From Dyadobacter psychrotolerans (GTDB taxonomy: Bacteria > Bacteroidota > Bacteroidia > Cytophagales > Spirosomataceae): 64,000 nt of DNA. The notes below the pieces were generated by a model. That model did not search any database and had not been told where the DNA came from. It saw only the letters and a program-made list of their open reading frames with translations. Location of the stretch: assembly GCF_004349265.1 (NCBI RefSeq), contig NZ_SMFL01000007.1:62001-126000 (forward strand), in the 5' to 3' direction. A program made the position numbers and the translations under genes. Of this stretch, positions 1 to 9,088 are shown one piece after another; position 1 is the first letter of the stretch, and each line of letters starts with the position of its first letter.

Positions 1-1
1 T

Positions 2-424
2 GATGCAGGTAAATTATTGCTTGAACAGGGTGGCGTTTCCTACATTTCAGAGAAATTGTCGAAACTTAGTGAAGAGAAAAAAATCGCCTTACTTGCTTCG
101 ATCAAAACATCAGGGAGTACGGAGGCAATTTATATACTGAAAACCGCTGCTTTAAACGCAGGTGAATCAAGAGATGTACAGGCAAGTGCTGCCCGGTTTT
201 TGGGAGGTAGCTGGCCGGGAGAAGAGGTAATTGTAAAATTGCTGAAAGAAGATCGCTTTAACGGAGAAGTAAAAGAAGCGGCTCTCGAAGGAGTAAAAAA
301 TGCGTTCAGGGAAAAAATTAAAGATGAACTTGCACCTTATTTCCCCAAACCAGTGCAGGCTGTTGTTGTTCCCGAAGCACCCGTTATTACTAAGGAAAAA
401 CGTAAGAAACGTAGATCAAAGTAG
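2..424 (+). CDS. C-terminal part of a HEAT-repeat-like protein (5' end outside window)
   Basis: The frame is open from base 2, with no upstream stop, so this is the end of a longer gene cut by the window edge. The visible 140 or so residues are helical repeats with alanine- and leucine-rich packing, like the HEAT repeats at the end of large membrane or secreted dehydrogenase-type proteins of Bacteroidota. The last 25 residues are proline then very basic (KEKRKKRRSK). No catalytic domain is visible, so function cannot be given. A TIM-barrel sugar-isomerase-like gene follows about 110 bases downstream on the same strand, compatible with a sugar-catabolism operon. The HEAT call is inferred from composition and periodicity only. 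Confidence 0.6.
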   Translation, partial: DAGKLLLEQGGVSYISEKLSKLSEEKKIALLASIKTSGSTEAIYILKTAALNAGESRDVQASAARFLGGSWPGEEVIVKLLKEDRFNGEVKEAALEGVKNAFREKIKDELAPYFPKPVQAVVVPEAPVITKEKRKKRRSK

Positions 425-532
425 GCGATATCTACTTCTTATGGTTTAAAAATGAACATGGAGCGGCTTTTTGCGGTATATTCGGACTTTAAAATTCTTT
501 ACCTTCTAAAAACTCTTAACATAACGAAAGAT

Positions 533-1459
533 ATGCTTCGCAGAAATTTTGTGAAATCTACATTAGGAATGGCTGGTGCTGCGATGGTTGCAGGTGAAAC
601 CTTTGCTAATCCTGCTGCCCCGCTTGCTAAAAATCAGTTTAAACTTAAATATGCTTCTCATTTTGGCATGTTCCAGAACAGTGCCGGAAAGGATGTGATC
701 GATCAGCTTAAATTCATGGCTGACCAGGGTTTTATGGCGCTGGAAGACAACGGAATGATGGGCCGTCCGGTAGAAGAACAGGAAAAGATAGCAAAGGAAA
801 TGTCCCGCCTGAAAATGGAAATGGGTGTTTTTGTGGTGGATAAAGGAGGAAACGGAGCAAATACACTGGCTGCCGGTAAAAAAGAATTTATTGATATTTT
901 CCTTGCAGGCTGTACAAAAGCTGTGGAAACGGCCAAACGTGTCAATGCAAAATGGATGACTGTAGTACCTGGTGATTTTGACCGTAACCTGCCAATTGGT
1001 GTGCAGACCGGAAACGTGATCGATGCACTTCGTCGTGGGGCGGAAATTCTTGAACCACACGGCTTGGTGATGGTATTGGAACCACTAAGCGATACGCCAA
1101 ATTTATTCCTGCGTACTTCCGAACAGACCTACGAAATCTGCCGTGGTGTCAACAGCAAGTCGTGCAAGATCCTGTATGATATTTACCACATGCAGAAAAA
1201 CGAGGGTCGCCTGATTTACAATATTGATAAAACATGGAGTGAAATCGATTATTTCCAGATAGGTGATGAGCCTGGCCGTAAAGAGCCAACTACAGGTGAA
1301 ATCAACTATAAAAATATTTTCAAATACATCTACGAGCGCAGCAAAAAAGAGAACAAGTCTTTCATCATGGGTATGGAGCACGGAAACTCTCAGCAGGGAA
1401 AAGAGGGAGAAGCCGCTCTGATTAAAGCATATGTTGAAAGTGACAGCTTTACAATTTAA
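533..1459 (+). CDS. Tat-exported TIM-barrel (hydroxypyruvate isomerase-like) protein
   Basis: The protein belongs to the xylose isomerase-like / AP endonuclease 2 TIM-barrel family, which in Bacteroidota is often annotated as hydroxypyruvate isomerase. I chose the ATG at 533 because it begins a twin-arginine leader (MLRRNFVKSTLGMAGAAMVAG); the 27 residues before it in the longer frame look non-coding. Conserved barrel features include VLEPLSD (strand with the metal-ligand Glu), LYDIYHMQ (Asp and His ligands), and a late GMEHG. These glutamate, aspartate and histidine positions fit a divalent-metal sugar isomerase or epimerase acting in the periplasm. Substrate is unknown. Length (308 aa) is normal for the family. 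Confidence 0.8.
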   Translation: MLRRNFVKSTLGMAGAAMVAGETFANPAAPLAKNQFKLKYASHFGMFQNSAGKDVIDQLKFMADQGFMALEDNGMMGRPVEEQEKIAKEMSRLKMEMGVFVVDKGGNGANTLAAGKKEFIDIFLAGCTKAVETAKRVNAKWMTVVPGDFDRNLPIGVQTGNVIDALRRGAEILEPHGLVMVLEPLSDTPNLFLRTSEQTYEICRGVNSKSCKILYDIYHMQKNEGRLIYNIDKTWSEIDYFQIGDEPGRKEPTTGEINYKNIFKYIYERSKKENKSFIMGMEHGNSQQGKEGEAALIKAYVESDSFTI

Positions 1460-1528
1460 TGGGTATTAGACTCTTAGTGATAAGCAGATAGCTTCATCCT
1501 GCTATATCATAAAGTCTTAAACAAAAAA

Positions 1529-1558
1529 AGCTGAAAACGACCATGGTCGTTTTCAGCT
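1529..1558 (-). terminator. Rho-independent terminator, 15+15 bp perfect palindrome
   Basis: A perfect 30-base palindrome (arms AGCTGAAAACGACCA) is bordered on its left by a run of seven A, which read on the minus strand is a T-tract. It therefore ends the minus-strand gene at 1592-1903, and may also stop the plus-strand gene ending at 1459. Confidence 0.75.
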
Positions 1559-1591
1559 AACAGCTAACCGTGCGACGGACCGAGCTAACAG

Positions 1592-1903
1592 CTACAATAC
1601 TACTACCGAATTTTCAGCAGTTGCATCTACACCAGCGGGAACGTATTTGTCTGCTTCCCAGTCGTTTTCCCATTTCGCATCATCCAGGATATAACGGAAC
1701 TGATATTCTCCCGCTCCAAGTTCCAGACTAGCTTTGAATGAACCGTCTTTTTGTTTTTTCAAGGCGATAGCTTCCTCAGGATTCCAGCCATTGAATTCTC
1801 CTACAAGCGCTACTTTTTTTGTTTCAACTGCTGCTTCTGCAGGTACTGTAAAAGTAACTTTGTAAACAGATTTGCTCTTTACAAATGTCTTAGTTAATGC
1901 CAT
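1592..1903 (-). CDS. Small glycogen-binding (CBM48 / early-set) domain protein
   Basis: The 103-residue protein is almost entirely one beta-sandwich of the isoamylase N-terminal / AMPK glycogen-binding type (CBM48). The recognisable motifs are VALVGEFNGWNP, the FKASLELGAGEYQFRYIL strand pair and the WENDWEADKYV segment holding the aromatic residues that stack on alpha-glucan. There is no enzyme domain and no signal peptide, so it is probably a cytoplasmic glycogen- or starch-binding protein. It is a single gene with its own terminator. Many Bacteroidota carry such stand-alone domain proteins; the physiological partner is not known to me. Confidence 0.85.
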   Translation of the reverse strand: MALTKTFVKSKSVYKVTFTVPAEAAVETKKVALVGEFNGWNPEEAIALKKQKDGSFKASLELGAGEYQFRYILDDAKWENDWEADKYVPAGVDATAENSVVVL

Positions 1904-2055
1904 GATTTTGTAGTGTTTTTTATATTGACGCTACAAATATACAATCAATGATTATTCAATGCAATGAATATCAATATAATATACGTTTAGAGTCTTCGAA
2001 TAGTTATATCAATGTGATTAGAAATTTGTTTTCAGTGCAATTTTTTTGGTCATTT

Positions 2056-4317
2056 TTAACGGAACGTATAGCGCATTCCGAGAAATCCACGGATGCCCTG
2101 GTTGGGTGCAAAAACGTAAGAAGGATCAAACGTTAGCCGATTCGGATTGCCAGGTGTGGCAACCACCTGTCCCTGTGAATCGAAGGTTACATTTTTATCA
2201 AAAGGATCAAAAGACCTTGCAATGGAATTCGCTGGCGGCGTGAAGTTTAGAAGGTTTTTTATGCCTCCGTATATTTCCAGACCGTTTGAGAATTTCTTGG
2301 TCATCTGTATGTTTTGAAGTGACCAGACAGGCGAAGTTGCGGCGCGTGGATCGTCTTCGCTCAGCAGCGGCAAACGCATCGGGCCGTAAATATTTCCGGT
2401 GTAGTCAAATGAAATTCCGGCCTTTTCAAATTCATAGGAAACCGACCAGATACCTGTAAATTTCTCTGTCAGTACAGGCCGGAATTTTACGCCGTTTTCA
2501 ACCTGAAAATTTTCCATGTATGTTCCGCCTGCAATAATTTTCAAGGGAAATGGAAAATTAAAGTCAAGATTCAGGCTTACTCCTTTTGATACTGCATGAC
2601 CATCGAGATTGTCATAAATGATCTCATTTGGATTGGTGTCGTAGTCCGGTAAAATACGATTTGTGAAATAGGTGTAAAATACGGATGCATCAAACCCTAC
2701 AAAAGAATTCCCGGTAACGATCTTTTTTACGAAATTGATATTCGCATTCCAGCTTTGTTCAGGGTTCAATGCTTCTTTAACAATAACCTGCCTGGAACCG
2801 GTCAGTGCTGCGTGATCTTCGGTAAACAAATTAACGATTCGAAATCCGCGGCCGACATTCAGGCGAACAACATCCGTTTGGTTAAATTTGTATTTATAAG
2901 CCATTCGGGGTGTGAAGATACTTCCGTGCCTGCTGTTGTAATCGTAGCGTGCACCCAGCAGCAGAACATGCGCTCCAAGCTTGATTTCATCCTGTACAAA
3001 AATGCCGGGTAAGTAAGTTTTGTCTGCATGATCTTTTCCATCCGGATATTTAGTTGCGGGCGTGTTGTCATTATAAAAGGTATAGCGGAATGGCGCGCCA
3101 AAGAGAAGATTATGCTTCCCGACCTCCTTGTCCCATAACAATTGCGCAAACGTTATTTTTTGGTCCGCATTAAAAGGAACGTTTCCATAAACTGAATTCT
3201 GGTTATGAGAACTGAATGAATATTGCAGTGTAAGTTTTTCTGGTGAAGGCAGTTGGTAGGCACCTAAAACTTCGAACCTGCTTGTGTAAATACTCTCGCC
3301 ATACACTTCATCACCGCCACGAAGGGATTTGTTCCAGCCCATTTGTCCGCCCCACCGGTCTTCATAATAATATCTGGCTGCAATGCTCGCCATTTTATTG
3401 TCAGGAAGGGTGAATGACCATTTATTAAAAACAGAAATTCTTTTTTGTAAAGTTAAGTCTGTAAAACCATCGTTATTGTGATCGACAGGATTTTGGTAAT
3501 TGAAATAATTAATACCAAGCAAAGAGCTAACCTTTGGTCCCGGCGTTAATTTTACTCCGAGATCCACATTGTAATCGCGCCATGAAGTACTGAAAGCGTC
3601 TGCTGAAAATGTTGGTGCTTTGGAAGGATTTTTGGTGATGATGTTGATCAGTCCGCCAACGGCTTCTGAGCCATATAGTGTAGATGCCGGTCCCTTTACA
3701 ATTTCTACCCGGTCTATCAGGCTATTTGGTATTCCTGATAGTCCGTAAACCGTTGAAAGTCCGCTTACCATGGGCATCCCGTCAATCAAAACCATTGTAT
3801 AAGGCCCTTCCAGTCCGTTGATGTGAATATCTCCTGTACTGCAGACATTGCAATTTAGCTGCGGCCGGACCCCGTTTACATAGCTCAACCCTTCAAAAAT
3901 GCTTGGAACCGGATTTTTGTAAATGAATTTTGCTGTAATGATGTCGACCGGGACCGGACTGTCAAGCTTGGAAACTTCTTTCATCGTTCCTGTTACAACA
4001 ACTTCGTTCAGGGCATTTTCACCGGCTTTCATGACAAAATCTTTTGTCAGATTCTGACTGATCCGGAAATTACGCTCGGTTATAGTTGGATGCGAAACGT
4101 AACTGATCTTTAAAGTATAACTCCCGGCAGGAATTGCAGACAAAGTATAATTTCCGGAGGTATCGGCCGAGGTTCCTATTTTTAATTCCTGGATATAAAC
4201 CGAAGCGCCGAAGGGCGGCTCGGTTTGTCCGGCCAGAGAAATTTTTCCGTTTAGTGTAAATTGTCCAAATGCAGAAGATGTCAACAGGCAGAACAACAAT
4301 AGTATGCGTGATTTCAT
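2056..4317 (-). CDS. TonB-dependent outer-membrane receptor
   Basis: A signal peptide (MKSRILLLFCLLTSSAFG) is followed by a carboxypeptidase-regulatory-like beta-sandwich (about residues 22-105, GNYTLSAIPAGSYTLKISYV), a plug domain from about 115 (EVVVTGT, then the LIDGMPMVSG and VEIVKGPASTLYGSEAVGGLINIITK signatures) and a beta-barrel ending in RYTFR with the usual terminal aromatic/Arg. A plug insert reads NCNVCSTGD, a two-cysteine motif that could bind metal. The protein takes up a ligand across the outer membrane using TonB energy. The divergent gap to the DoxX gene contains a DtxR/MntR-like palindrome at 4359-4374, so a metal or metal-chelate substrate is a reasonable inference. Ligand remains unproven. 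Confidence 0.9.
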   Translation of the reverse strand: MKSRILLLFCLLTSSAFGQFTLNGKISLAGQTEPPFGASVYIQELKIGTSADTSGNYTLSAIPAGSYTLKISYVSHPTITERNFRISQNLTKDFVMKAGENALNEVVVTGTMKEVSKLDSPVPVDIITAKFIYKNPVPSIFEGLSYVNGVRPQLNCNVCSTGDIHINGLEGPYTMVLIDGMPMVSGLSTVYGLSGIPNSLIDRVEIVKGPASTLYGSEAVGGLINIITKNPSKAPTFSADAFSTSWRDYNVDLGVKLTPGPKVSSLLGINYFNYQNPVDHNNDGFTDLTLQKRISVFNKWSFTLPDNKMASIAARYYYEDRWGGQMGWNKSLRGGDEVYGESIYTSRFEVLGAYQLPSPEKLTLQYSFSSHNQNSVYGNVPFNADQKITFAQLLWDKEVGKHNLLFGAPFRYTFYNDNTPATKYPDGKDHADKTYLPGIFVQDEIKLGAHVLLLGARYDYNSRHGSIFTPRMAYKYKFNQTDVVRLNVGRGFRIVNLFTEDHAALTGSRQVIVKEALNPEQSWNANINFVKKIVTGNSFVGFDASVFYTYFTNRILPDYDTNPNEIIYDNLDGHAVSKGVSLNLDFNFPFPLKIIAGGTYMENFQVENGVKFRPVLTEKFTGIWSVSYEFEKAGISFDYTGNIYGPMRLPLLSEDDPRAATSPVWSLQNIQMTKKFSNGLEIYGGIKNLLNFTPPANSIARSFDPFDKNVTFDSQGQVVATPGNPNRLTFDPSYVFAPNQGIRGFLGMRYTFR

Positions 4318-4358
4318 ATATGCTCCAAATTATAAATTTAATTTCATCTTAATATAAA

Positions 4359-4374
4359 TTTAGGTAAACCTAAA
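4359..4374. promoter_or_regulatory. DtxR/MntR-like operator candidate
   Basis: TTTAGGTAAACCTAAA forms 7-bp arms around a central AA and sits 42 bases upstream of the TonB receptor start and 115 upstream of the DoxX start. The half-site TTAGGT/ACCTAA resembles sites bound by metal-dependent DtxR/MntR/IdeR repressors. The sequence is seen; the regulator is inferred. Confidence 0.45.
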
Positions 4375-4488
4375 AATAAAACTTGACATATAAAAATTTG
4401 CAATAACGATGCAATGAAAAAAGTAGAAACTATCTGAGTACGGAACACCGTTAAGTAATTTTGCCGTTTAACAAAACCATGTGACTTT

Positions 4489-4896
4489 ATGCTGAAAAAG
4501 TTTTTAAAACCGATCTCACTTCCCGTGTTGGCCGACTGGGGAATTCTCATTTTACGGGTTGGAGTTGCTCTGATAATGATGACGCACGGATATCCCAAGC
4601 TCAACAAATTAATAAGCGGCGATCATGCTTTTGCAGATCCGATCGGAGTTGGACAAGAATTATCGTTGATTTTAACAGTTGGGGCGGAGTTCTTCTGCTC
4701 TGTATTGTTATTACTTGGCATAGCTACCCGGGCAGTTTTGATTCCCCTGATTTTTACAATGGCGGTAGTCTTTTTCATCGTACACGGCGAGGACCCGTTT
4801 GGCAAGAAAGAATCTGCATTGATGTTTTTGATCCCTTACATCACTTTATTCTTTACCGGGCCGGGAAGATTTTCACTTGATAAAAAATTGTTTTAA
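4489..4896 (+). CDS. DoxX family membrane protein
   Basis: The 135-residue protein has four predicted membrane helices and the DoxX signature near the first helix (ILILRVGVALIMMTHGYPKL), with later helices ILTVGAEFFCSVLLLLGIATR and LMFLIPYITLFFTGPG. DoxX proteins are inner-membrane proteins linked to thiosulfate/quinone redox chemistry in some organisms and to stress responses in others, but most Bacteroidota members have no assigned role. It is transcribed away from the TonB receptor and ends at a bidirectional terminator. ATG at 4489 gives a normal family length. Confidence 0.85.
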   Translation: MLKKFLKPISLPVLADWGILILRVGVALIMMTHGYPKLNKLISGDHAFADPIGVGQELSLILTVGAEFFCSVLLLLGIATRAVLIPLIFTMAVVFFIVHGEDPFGKKESALMFLIPYITLFFTGPGRFSLDKKLF

Positions 4897-4899
4897 TAA

Positions 4900-4934
4900 A
4901 AAATCCCGCTGCATGATTTTAGCAGCGGGATTTT
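4900..4934. terminator. Bidirectional rho-independent terminator
   Basis: Arms AAAATCCCGCTGC (4900-4912) and GCAGCGGGATTTT (4922-4934) form a 13-bp stem with A/T tracts on both sides, between the converging DoxX and aldo/keto reductase genes. Confidence 0.85.
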
Positions 4935-4941
4935 AAGTTTT

Positions 4942-5913
4942 CTATTGCGACCACTGAGTAGGTTCTCTGTCCCAGCGATGCTGTTTTAGCTTATCTGCCA
5001 TTTCTGTACTCAGGCGTTCGCCATCACTGGCAGATACATTTGACCTGACGTGCGGCAACTTACGCATACCCGGAATTGTGGTATGCACATCCGGATTATT
5101 CAAAATAAACCGTAGTGCCATTTCCGGCATGGAAACTCCTTCGGGAAGGTCTTTCCTTAATGCTTCTGCGTGGTCTACACTTGAATTCAGGTTCTCAGGA
5201 ACAAAATAGGTAGACCGCCAGTCGTCGGCCGGGAAGGTTGTTTCCTTCGTAAGCAATCCTGTGAGTGTGCCTTCATCGAAAGGTACCCGGGAAATTACGG
5301 CAATATCCAGCTCCTTGCAAAGAGGGAAAAGATTGTCTTCCGGTGCCTGATCAAAAATATTGTAGATCACCTGAACGCTGTCGATCAATCCTGTTTTTAA
5401 GGTTTTAAGTGAATTATCAGGTTCCCAGCGATTAAGACTAAGTCCCCAGCATTCAACTTTTCCTTCTTTTGTTAACTTCTGAATTGCTTCTTTCCATTCG
5501 TCTTCCTGCGCCCAGTTATCTTCCCAAACATGGAACTGAAGAAGATCGATTTGCTCTAAACCCAAATTCTTTAAGCTCTTTTCTGCATACTCGATAATGT
5601 AATCGGCAGGAAAAACATCTTTTAAAGCAAACTCAGGACGAGATGGCCACTGACGGTTTTTAGGTGGAATTTTTGTAGCAGCATATATTTTTCTGTCAGG
5701 ATATCTTTTGATCAGATCTCCCAGGATTTGCTCACTTAATCCTTCGGCATAACCCCAGGCCGTATCGAAAAAATTGACACCTGATTCCACTGCCAGGTTT
5801 AGCGAGTCATCTGTTTCCTTACGGTCGGATCCGGTCCATCCGGCAAGACCCCACATGCCATAACCGATTTCACTAACGTTCCATTCGGTGCGTCCAAAGC
5901 GACGATATTGCAT
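4942..5913 (-). CDS. Aldo/keto reductase
   Basis: An NADPH-dependent (beta/alpha)8 oxidoreductase of the aldo/keto reductase family. The catalytic tetrad can be placed: Asp in NFFDTAWGYAEG, Tyr in the same motif, Lys in YAATKIPP and His in LLQFHVWED. The C-terminal cofactor region includes TTIPGMRKLPHVRSNVSAS, the usual nucleotide-binding segment. It lacks a signal peptide and is cytoplasmic. It is a monocistronic gene whose carbonyl substrate cannot be predicted. Length (323 aa) is standard. Confidence 0.92.
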   Translation of the reverse strand: MQYRRFGRTEWNVSEIGYGMWGLAGWTGSDRKETDDSLNLAVESGVNFFDTAWGYAEGLSEQILGDLIKRYPDRKIYAATKIPPKNRQWPSRPEFALKDVFPADYIIEYAEKSLKNLGLEQIDLLQFHVWEDNWAQEDEWKEAIQKLTKEGKVECWGLSLNRWEPDNSLKTLKTGLIDSVQVIYNIFDQAPEDNLFPLCKELDIAVISRVPFDEGTLTGLLTKETTFPADDWRSTYFVPENLNSSVDHAEALRKDLPEGVSMPEMALRFILNNPDVHTTIPGMRKLPHVRSNVSASDGERLSTEMADKLKQHRWDREPTQWSQ

Positions 5914-6044
5914 TTTAATAATGTTTAGTGTTTGCGTTGAAAGAAATTTACAGCATCTTTTTAATGTAATAAGAATACTTTTGTTGCAATTTATTATTTT
6001 TAGAAGGGCATCCGGCAGGATTTTAAGTTTAAAGTAGAATATTA

Positions 6045-6821
6045 GTGTTGGGGACGAAAGATGTAGTGCTAATGACTGTGAAAGGAATTGCCGGAATGCT
6101 GCTGATTTTCAGCATTTCAGGTTGGACGAATGAAGACAAATACTCCGATAAAATATTAGATTACTGTAATACTTTTCGTCAGATACAAACCGACATCAGA
6201 GACTGTGTTATTACACCTGATTCGGCAAAAATGGCCTTTCAGGCAGTGGTGCGGGACATCCGGTCAGAATTCAACAGGGACTCCTGCCAGGCTATTGATT
6301 CGTCGTATTTTGTTTACCCAATAAGCGATTATTTACCGAGGGAATCGATAGGAGGAAGGGGGAAAGGGTATCGGGAAAAGGGTTTTGATTTGTTTGATAT
6401 GAAGGTGAGGGGGAGCCATCCTGCACATGACTTGTTTATACATGACAGAGATCAGGACAACCTGGATGACCGTACCTGGCGCCCTATAGACGTGCTTGCC
6501 TTTACTTCCGGTGTGGTGATTGCCGCGGAAACAAACTGGAAGTATGACAGCGAATTACGCGGAGGCAATTGGATATGGATTTATGATCCCTGTATGGATG
6601 CACTGATTTATTATGCACACAACAATATTGTCGAAGTGCAGCCCGGACAATGGGTAAATGCAGGAGACAAAATAGCAGAGATGGGAAGGTCGGGTTTTAA
6701 TGCATTTCAAAAACGCTCGCCAACACACTTACACATGATGTTTTTGCAGCTCAACAGCGACGCGCTGCCCGAACCTGTTAATACTTACGATTGGCTGATG
6801 AAGTCTAAAATAAAAGAGTAG
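6045..6821 (+). CDS. M23 family metallopeptidase (LytM-like)
   Basis: The C-terminal half shows the zinc peptidase pattern of family M23: HPAHD (first His and Asp ligands), a glycine/tyrosine-rich strand YYAHNN, GDKIAEMGRSG and HLHM (final His pair). Such enzymes cut peptide cross-links in peptidoglycan and act in the periplasm. The N-terminus holds one hydrophobic stretch (VKGIAGMLLIFSISGWT) that can serve as signal or anchor. A GTG at 6045 opens the frame; an ATG at 6072 is an equally good start and leaves the hydrophobic segment intact. It appears to be a single gene. Confidence 0.82.
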   Translation: MLGTKDVVLMTVKGIAGMLLIFSISGWTNEDKYSDKILDYCNTFRQIQTDIRDCVITPDSAKMAFQAVVRDIRSEFNRDSCQAIDSSYFVYPISDYLPRESIGGRGKGYREKGFDLFDMKVRGSHPAHDLFIHDRDQDNLDDRTWRPIDVLAFTSGVVIAAETNWKYDSELRGGNWIWIYDPCMDALIYYAHNNIVEVQPGQWVNAGDKIAEMGRSGFNAFQKRSPTHLHMMFLQLNSDALPEPVNTYDWLMKSKIKE

Positions 6822-6903
6822 GACAGGGGCTGTTCCGGTTTTTACTGTTGGTAAACTTAACCAGAATTTTTGAAATTATTTCTATTCCTGATAAACCAAA
6901 GAA

Positions 6904-8190
6904 ATGAACAACCGTCGATCTTTTTTCAGAAAAAGTGCAGCTATTGGCTTAGGCGCATTTGGAGTGAACAGCCTTTTTAATGAACTGCATGCCGCAGATT
7001 TTGAGGAAGCAGAAAAGCTATGGGACGCGGGAAGCGGCAGTAATGAAGATTACTGGTCTGTGATACAGGATGCTTATTCTGCCAGCAAAAGTGAAATTAT
7101 CATTTTAAACAATGGTGGTGTTTCTCCATCTCCGCTGGTTGTGCAGGAGGCGCTTGAAAAATATAACAAACAGGCTGCCCAGGGTCCGTCGTACTACATG
7201 TGGCGGGTAATGGATAAGGGCAGAGAACCTCTCAGGCAGCGTTTGGCTAAACTGGCCGGTTGTGATGCGGAGGAAATTGCGATAAACCGAAATGCCACAG
7301 AAGCACTGAACACCATTATTTTTGGTCTTCCATTGCAAAAAGGGGACGAAATTATTGGTACCATTCAGGATTATCCGAACATGATCCAGGCCTATAAACA
7401 GCGCCAGATGCGTGACGGTGTCGTTTACAAACAACTATCTTTCGATTTTCCGATTGAAAACGATGAGCAGATTGTGAAAGCATTTGCCGATGCAGTAACA
7501 CCCCGGACGAAAATTATCCACGTAACCCACATCATCAACTGGGTGGGGCAGATTATGCCGGTGAAGAAGATTTGCCAGATGGCACATGCGAAAGGTATTG
7601 AAGTGGTTGTGGACGGTGCGCATACATTTGGCCTGCTTGACTACGCCATTCCGGATCTTGAATGTGATTATTACGGAACCAGTCTGCATAAGTTTTTGAG
7701 TGCGCCGGTGGGAAGCGGTATGATGTGGATCAAAAAGGATAAAATTGAAAAAATATGGCCATTGCTTTGCAACAGCGTCCCTCAGGGAAAAGACATACGG
7801 AAGTTTGAAACACTAGGGACCCGTAGTTTTTGTATTGAGCAGGCCATTGGTGAAGCCATTAATTTTCAGGAAGGCATTGGTACTAAAAGAAAACAGGAAC
7901 GCATTCATTTCCTGAAAAAATATTGGGCAGAACAAGCACTGCAAATTCCCGGTGTGCGAATTCATACTTCTTTAAAACCTGAATACAGTTGTGCTATTGC
8001 TGGTGTGAGTATCGACGGTATGAAGCCGGAGGAGCTGGATTCGAAGTTGTTTAAAGATTACAAAATCCATACTGTAGGGATTAACTGGGAAAATATTCAT
8101 GCGGTGCGGGTTACGCCCCATGTTTATACTAAAATAAGTGATCTGGACAGACTGGTAGGAGCATTGGAAACAATCGCCAAGAAGGCATAA
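6904..8190 (+). CDS. Exported class V PLP-dependent aminotransferase (isopenicillin N epimerase-like)
   Basis: The protein starts with a Tat-like leader (MNNRRSFFRKSAAIGLGAFG) and continues as a fold-type I PLP enzyme of the class V family. The PLP lysine lies in SLHKFLSAPVGSGMM, the cofactor Asp in VVVDGAHTFG, and NRNATEALNTIIFG contributes the phosphate-binding loop. Family relatives include cysteine desulfurases and isopenicillin N epimerase, and the Tat leader is typical of the latter branch in Bacteroidota. The reaction in this organism is unknown. Two terminator-like hairpins follow the stop codon. Confidence 0.88.
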   Translation: MNNRRSFFRKSAAIGLGAFGVNSLFNELHAADFEEAEKLWDAGSGSNEDYWSVIQDAYSASKSEIIILNNGGVSPSPLVVQEALEKYNKQAAQGPSYYMWRVMDKGREPLRQRLAKLAGCDAEEIAINRNATEALNTIIFGLPLQKGDEIIGTIQDYPNMIQAYKQRQMRDGVVYKQLSFDFPIENDEQIVKAFADAVTPRTKIIHVTHIINWVGQIMPVKKICQMAHAKGIEVVVDGAHTFGLLDYAIPDLECDYYGTSLHKFLSAPVGSGMMWIKKDKIEKIWPLLCNSVPQGKDIRKFETLGTRSFCIEQAIGEAINFQEGIGTKRKQERIHFLKKYWAEQALQIPGVRIHTSLKPEYSCAIAGVSIDGMKPEELDSKLFKDYKIHTVGINWENIHAVRVTPHVYTKISDLDRLVGALETIAKKA

Positions 8191-8193
8191 CAA

Positions 8194-8226
8194 AGACTTT
8201 CCAAGTTTTTAAAACTTGGAAAGTCT
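8194..8226 (+). terminator. Terminator-like hairpin after aminotransferase
   Basis: AGACTTTCCAAGTTTT and its inverted copy AAAACTTGGAAAGTCT form a 16-bp stem starting 3 bases after the stop codon; the T-tract is inside the stem rather than after it. Confidence 0.6.
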
Positions 8227-8234
8227 AAACCGGG

Positions 8235-8268
8235 AAAAGCAACCTGTTTGAAAGAGCAGGTTGCTTTT
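8235..8268 (+). terminator. Rho-independent terminator
   Basis: A 12-bp stem (AAAAGCAACCTG / CAGGTTGCTTTT) ends in a T-tract, the second of two tandem hairpins behind the aminotransferase gene. Confidence 0.8.
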
Positions 8269-8409
8269 TACTTTAAAAGTATTTCGCCATTTATCTTCTT
8301 ACGAGGTTTCTGGTACAATCATTTAACCACCTGAATAAATAAATCGGTCTGCGGTTTTATAAAGCGTTAAATTTGATAATTCTTCAGGCTATTAAAACCA
8401 AAATTAAAA

Positions 8410-9024
8410 ATGACACATTTACGAAAAGGTTCTTTTATCAGAAAGGCAAAGGATATCAGTATAAGTGGAGCTTTGGCTTTGGCAATTTTATCTTCCGGAA
8501 TGATGATGCCGGGCTGTTCTTCCAACGAAGACGAATCCGATTACAGTTACGAAGAAACAACCTACTCAAAAGGGATCCGTTCGCATATTAAAGAAGTGAA
8601 ACCTGGTGAATTCAAAATTACAGATGAGGAAAGTGTTGCTGCTGACAAGTCGGTAGCCATTGTTACTTATCTGGACGGGCATACCGATTCGCTGAGTACT
8701 GCCGCTGCCAAGGCGCTGATCGATGAAGAGATCCGTACCAATAACTCAAACGTCGGTCATCATAGCGGATTATCCAGCATGTTACTTTATGGAGGAATGG
8801 GTTATATGCTGGGTCGTAATATGAACAACGGTTATATCAACAATTACCGTCAGCAGGATAATAATTCACGCGGTTTTTATGCAAATACCGGAGCTTATGG
8901 CAAATCACAAAGTGCTGTACAAGATGTAAATGCTTCGCGGTCTACACGTGTGGTTAACACCCGTCCGGCCGGTGGAAGAAATGGATTTTTTGGCCGCTCA
9001 TCAAGCGGTAGAAGCGGCGGTTGA
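8410..9024 (+). CDS. Putative lipoprotein, UPF0323/YgiB-like
   Basis: A basic N-terminus and hydrophobic segment end in a lipobox-like MMPGCSS, so the mature protein is probably lipid-anchored. The middle carries an EVKPGEFKITDEE motif and the C-terminus is rich in Gly, Ser, Asn and Arg (low complexity). The layout, a small lipoprotein followed 65 bases later by a glutathionylspermidine synthase-like ATP-grasp gene, parallels the ygiB-ygiC arrangement of enterobacteria. I infer a shared envelope role for the pair. Family assignment rests on context and composition. Confidence 0.65.
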   Translation: MTHLRKGSFIRKAKDISISGALALAILSSGMMMPGCSSNEDESDYSYEETTYSKGIRSHIKEVKPGEFKITDEESVAADKSVAIVTYLDGHTDSLSTAAAKALIDEEIRTNNSNVGHHSGLSSMLLYGGMGYMLGRNMNNGYINNYRQQDNNSRGFYANTGAYGKSQSAVQDVNASRSTRVVNTRPAGGRNGFFGRSSSGRSGG

Positions 9025-9088
9025 TTTTCCTTATTTTTTAGTTTTAAAAGTCTTATGGCATTCGAAAAAATGGCTTCATTTACTATAT

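Noticed and set aside
8930-9088. N-terminal extension of the YgiC-like protein
   Set aside because: It overlaps the lipoprotein gene and its sequence does not look like the family; the start at 9089 fits.
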